Below, piece by piece: positions 61,082 to 64,000 of a stretch of DNA of 64,000 nucleotides (within the stretch, counting starts at the first letter, position 1; the number at the start of each line of letters is the position of its first letter). This DNA is from Paracyclopina nana (taxonomy: Eukaryota > Arthropoda > Copepoda > Cyclopoida > Cyclopettidae). The notes under the pieces are model-generated. The model did no database searches, had not been told where the DNA came from, and was given only the letters and a program-made list of their open reading frames with translations. The stretch lies in contig JAGUCH010000001.1 in NCBI GenBank assembly GCA_019096065.1, forward strand, positions 5,704,001 to 5,768,000, in the 5' to 3' direction. Both the position numbers and the translations under genes were made by a program.

Positions 61082-64000
61082 TTATCTTAGCTGCACTTTT
61101 AAGGTATGCCGAGAAGGATTGCTTACGGGTTCCTGGCCATAGTTGATGTTTTCGAAGCCACCCCTGAGCACTCCTGGCAGAAGAGGCCTAGAAAAATAAT
61201 TGAATCAATTAGGGCACTACATTCTTCATGAATGCCGTCGGATCAATGCAATGCCAGTGTAACATGGATAAGCACTACTTTTCGGATCAATTTAAGCTAA
61301 AGTTGCACTCGTGAAACGAACGTCATGTTTCGAGATTTAGAGCTATCGAAAACCGTTCGTTTCCCATTACTTACCCATTAATTCGCCTTTTGTAAAAAGT
61401 GAAACCAACCAAAGCCAATATAGCCAAAAACATGAGACTCCCAACTACAATTATTATGATCACGGTTCTCCTCTCAGCTGCTTCGTTTTCATCGGAAGGA
61501 GTCACTGTATAGGAAGATGTAGTCGAGGTACTTGTGGAAGTACTCGAGGATGAGGTGACTGCGCTGGTGGAAGCCGACGAAGAAGAATCTGTCGAGGGAG
61601 AAGTCGACGAGGAGGAGGTGGAAGTCGATTGTGTGGTTGTAGTGAAAGGACCCTCATAATAAATGCAATATTTATCAAAAACCACATCATCTATGGCTAT
61701 GTCGCCCTTCCCAGGTTCTCCCACAGTAGCTTCGATGACAATTTGGAAAGGCTCTTTCATTGAGGGCGTGTGAACTATCCACTTAGACCAATAATTTCCC
61801 ATATTTCCGGCCATTTTCTCCAGCTCCAACTGAGCTCCATCCGGAACTCTGTGAATTAAAAACATCGTTGGGTTGCGATGAAACCCCTTTGAAAGCTAGG
61901 TACTTACTGCAAATACACGGTTAAATTGCCTACTTTTTCACCGTGCATATAATACCACAAAGACATCGTGCAAGCCTCAGTTTTCCTATGGAATTCTTCG
62001 CTGCCCTTAAACGGCTCTGTCACTAACTGCGCTCTCTCATCTTTGTTTTGCTCTGAAGACTTTATGTACAAGTAATGGCCACTTGGGCCAAACGTGGTGT
62101 GATCAAAAGGAGGGCCGGTATTGAGGCTATTGCTTCCAGATCCTCGATTCCATCTGAAATTTGAGTACTCTTCGTTGTGCTTGAAAATTCCTAATGGGTT
62201 GAAATCGTGCTCAAATTTGTCAATAAGAAGGTTCTGGCACTGCTCAAGGTCTTCGTCGGAGTTGTCACCACATTGGTCGGTCAAATCACAAAGTTGGTCA
62301 TTTGGTACACACGCTTTAGAAGTGAGGCAGTGAAAGAATCCATCAGCGCACTGATCTTCAGCTGGCTTTTGGCCGCAATCGACGAATCCTAAATCATCAA
62401 CGGCAACTCCGGCCTCAAAAGCGACCTTCGGCTCTAAAGCAATCTGTACGCTGAACGAGCTTTTTTGCCGACCAATCCCATTTTCAGACTTTCGCCAGGC
62501 TCCTATTCCAGGGGAGTCAGGATAGAGCTGATCAAGCGGCGAGACTTTTTGTCCTTCCTCGGTAAGCAAGATCGGCGTCAAATACCCATTTTCTCCAATG
62601 TTACCCGCGATATAGTACCAAAAAACAAATTTGCAGTCAGCAAACGAATTTCTGTACTGCGGACTCTGCATAGAGGCCAATTGATGAGAATGATCCGGAT
62701 TGTCCTCCTGAGAATTCAGAATGAATACTAGGCCACCAGATGTTGAATTGGAGGGATCAACAATCGGTCCATGCCGATCCGCTTCGCCCATGTTGATCAG
62801 ATCTTGGACTATACAAAAGGCTTAAACTTAGCAGCAGTTGTTTACTCCACTGCATTCCTACCTTTGAGTACTGTGAAGTCCAAGTCGTCAATTGTAGGCT
62901 CGGTCCACAAGCAATTGTTGAGGCTATGGCAATCATCGAACAAGTAATAGGCAGGGCATTCTGCCTCGTCATCCTCAGCAGGACAGTCGGGCACAAAATC
63001 ACAAATTTTTTCCTATTAGTTATTGAGAAGCAATAGGTTAATCTTTTCTCTACCGGTTACCTGGGCATCCCAGGTTGGTTGAAATTCAGGGATTTTTGGT
63101 TACTGTTAGAGAAAAATGAATCCCTACCACCCTCAGCAAAAGTTAGACCCCGCGAAAAATCCCTGATCGGCCGGGAAAAATTTGAGAACATTGCACATTT
63201 TTCATTTCCTCGCTGCGCTCGGATGAAAAATAGTTGCTCGGTTCTCAAATTTTTCCCGACCTCTCAGGGATTTTTCTTGGGGTCTAACTTTTGGTGAGGG
63301 GGTAGGGAACTATTATTGTGCGTGACAAGTATTGGGACACTCTCCCCTCAATAATGTGATTCCCACGCTTGCTACATTTGACGAGGAAGCTTTCTAGTAA
63401 ATTAACAAATATCGCCCAATTATTAGTACAAACAGTTAAATCGGCAGATAATCTCACTGAACAGAGCGATAAAGCAAATATTGAAGGTAATCACTACTAA
63501 TCACCTTGCTGATGCAACTTCCGTCGCGACATCGGAATTCCATATCGCCACACTGCGTTGAGGTGGTTGAGGCAGTCGTCGAGGAAGTCGTTTCAGGATC
63601 AACCACAAACCTTGTTGAGCGAATGATTAACCTTGCAGATTACAGCATAACCACTGGGCATTATACCTGCACTTGGGAGTAAAGGACACATCATCGATGG
63701 CAATATCACCAGGAGGCATTGGGTCCATTTGAGTATACTCAGCTTCGAAAACTAACTGGTATTGCTTGTCCTTCATGTCAATTGCCATATCAACTCTGTT
63801 CCATACGTTGAAGGCATTCTCGTAATATTCCCAGACTATCATGCTTTCACTGCCATCATGAGGCCTAAAAAAGCAGCTAAGGTTTAGAGAGTGGCAAGTC
63901 TTTAAGTACCGCTAAAATACCTGATCGAAAGCCTCAGTGAAGCAATTTGTAGCTCCCTCAGGAGGTGGAAATAAAAACGAATTCGGCACTCATCATCAGC
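61082..64000 (-). CDS. MAM and LDL-receptor class A domain membrane protein, 3' part
   Basis: Exons are 64000-63921 (cut by the window), 63864-63667, 63610-63505, 63012-62862, 62808-61908, 61848-61375 and 61187-61082, all in phase. The protein is extracellular with one membrane span. The visible order is partial MAM (ADDECRIRFYFHL, ending GDIAIDDVSFTPKC); LDLa (CGDMEFRCRDGSC, ICDFVPDCPAEDDEAEC), whose cysteines are split over two exons; MAM (DDCHSLNNCLW, DDLGFVDC); LDLa (CADGFFHC, CGDNSDEDLEQC); MAM (ending GDIAIDDVVFDKYC); a long Ser/Thr mucin-like stalk; a transmembrane segment (VIIIIVVGSLMFLAILALVG); and a short basic tail. It resembles MALRD1-type proteins of adhesion or endocytosis. The TAA at 61371 lies within a donor (AATGG|gtaagt), so I end the protein in the next exon with GFENINYGQEP. 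The N-terminus is outside the window. Confidence 0.88.
63121..63308. repeat. Foldback hairpin 5 in a MAM/LDLa intron
   Basis: The left arm starts TCCCTACCACCCTCAGCAAA and contains AAAAATCCCTGATCGG. The right arm is the inverse, ending GGGGGTAGGGA. The loop has CCTCGCTGCGCTCGG. It sits in the intron 63013-63504. Confidence 0.8.

Overview
The window is eukaryotic and metazoan. Coding sequence is split by GT-AG introns, many of them only 52-57 nt long. Every recognised protein belongs to an animal family. The insect-type timeless gene, together with the forms of the p66 and EEF1AKMT2 homologues, points to a protostome, most likely an arthropod and perhaps a crustacean; the species is inference. 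All exon joins were made by eye from splice signals, reading phase and remembered family alignments, with no transcript data.

Layout. 1-3401 (-): 5' part of a p66/GATAD2 (NuRD) gene, running off the left edge. 3402-4346: a shared divergent promoter. 4347-8044 (+): a complete beta-arrestin. 8552-10466 (-): the EEF1A lysine methyltransferase EEF1AKMT2/METTL10, whose first intron holds an intronless ankyrin-SAM (ANKS3-like) gene on the same strand (9543-10385). 10467-11420: divergent promoter with an E2F-type site. 11421-13049 (+): transcription factor DP. 13456-15359 (+): an atypical Gi/o-class G-protein alpha subunit. 20037-28386 (-): a two-PDZ scaffold protein with a 5.1-kb intron. 28387-43514: about 15 kb with only one weak ORF, a 344-bp palindrome and a foldback transposon. 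43515-50306 (-): a full circadian timeless gene in 14 coding exons, with a possible N-terminal extension from an exon ending at 50930. 51883-52359 (-): an unrecognised 158-aa ORF. 53700-60000: a dense, nested graveyard of small non-autonomous DNA transposons, foldback hairpins and tRNA-like relics. 61082-64000 (-): the 3' part of a MAM/LDLa type I membrane protein, running off the right edge.

The genes do not form a pathway. Beta-arrestin and G-alpha both act in GPCR signalling, and p66 and DP both act on transcription, but their proximity is probably incidental. The most interesting arrangement is the EEF1AKMT2/ANKS3-like pair. Splicing intron 1 gives the methyltransferase. Keeping it ends the first ORF at a TAG formed at the splice junction, 24 nt before the ANKS3-like ATG, which suggests a splice-controlled two-protein locus. 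Next in interest are the G-alpha with altered nucleotide-binding motifs and the foldback elements whose loops share a CTCGC-N-GCTCG design.
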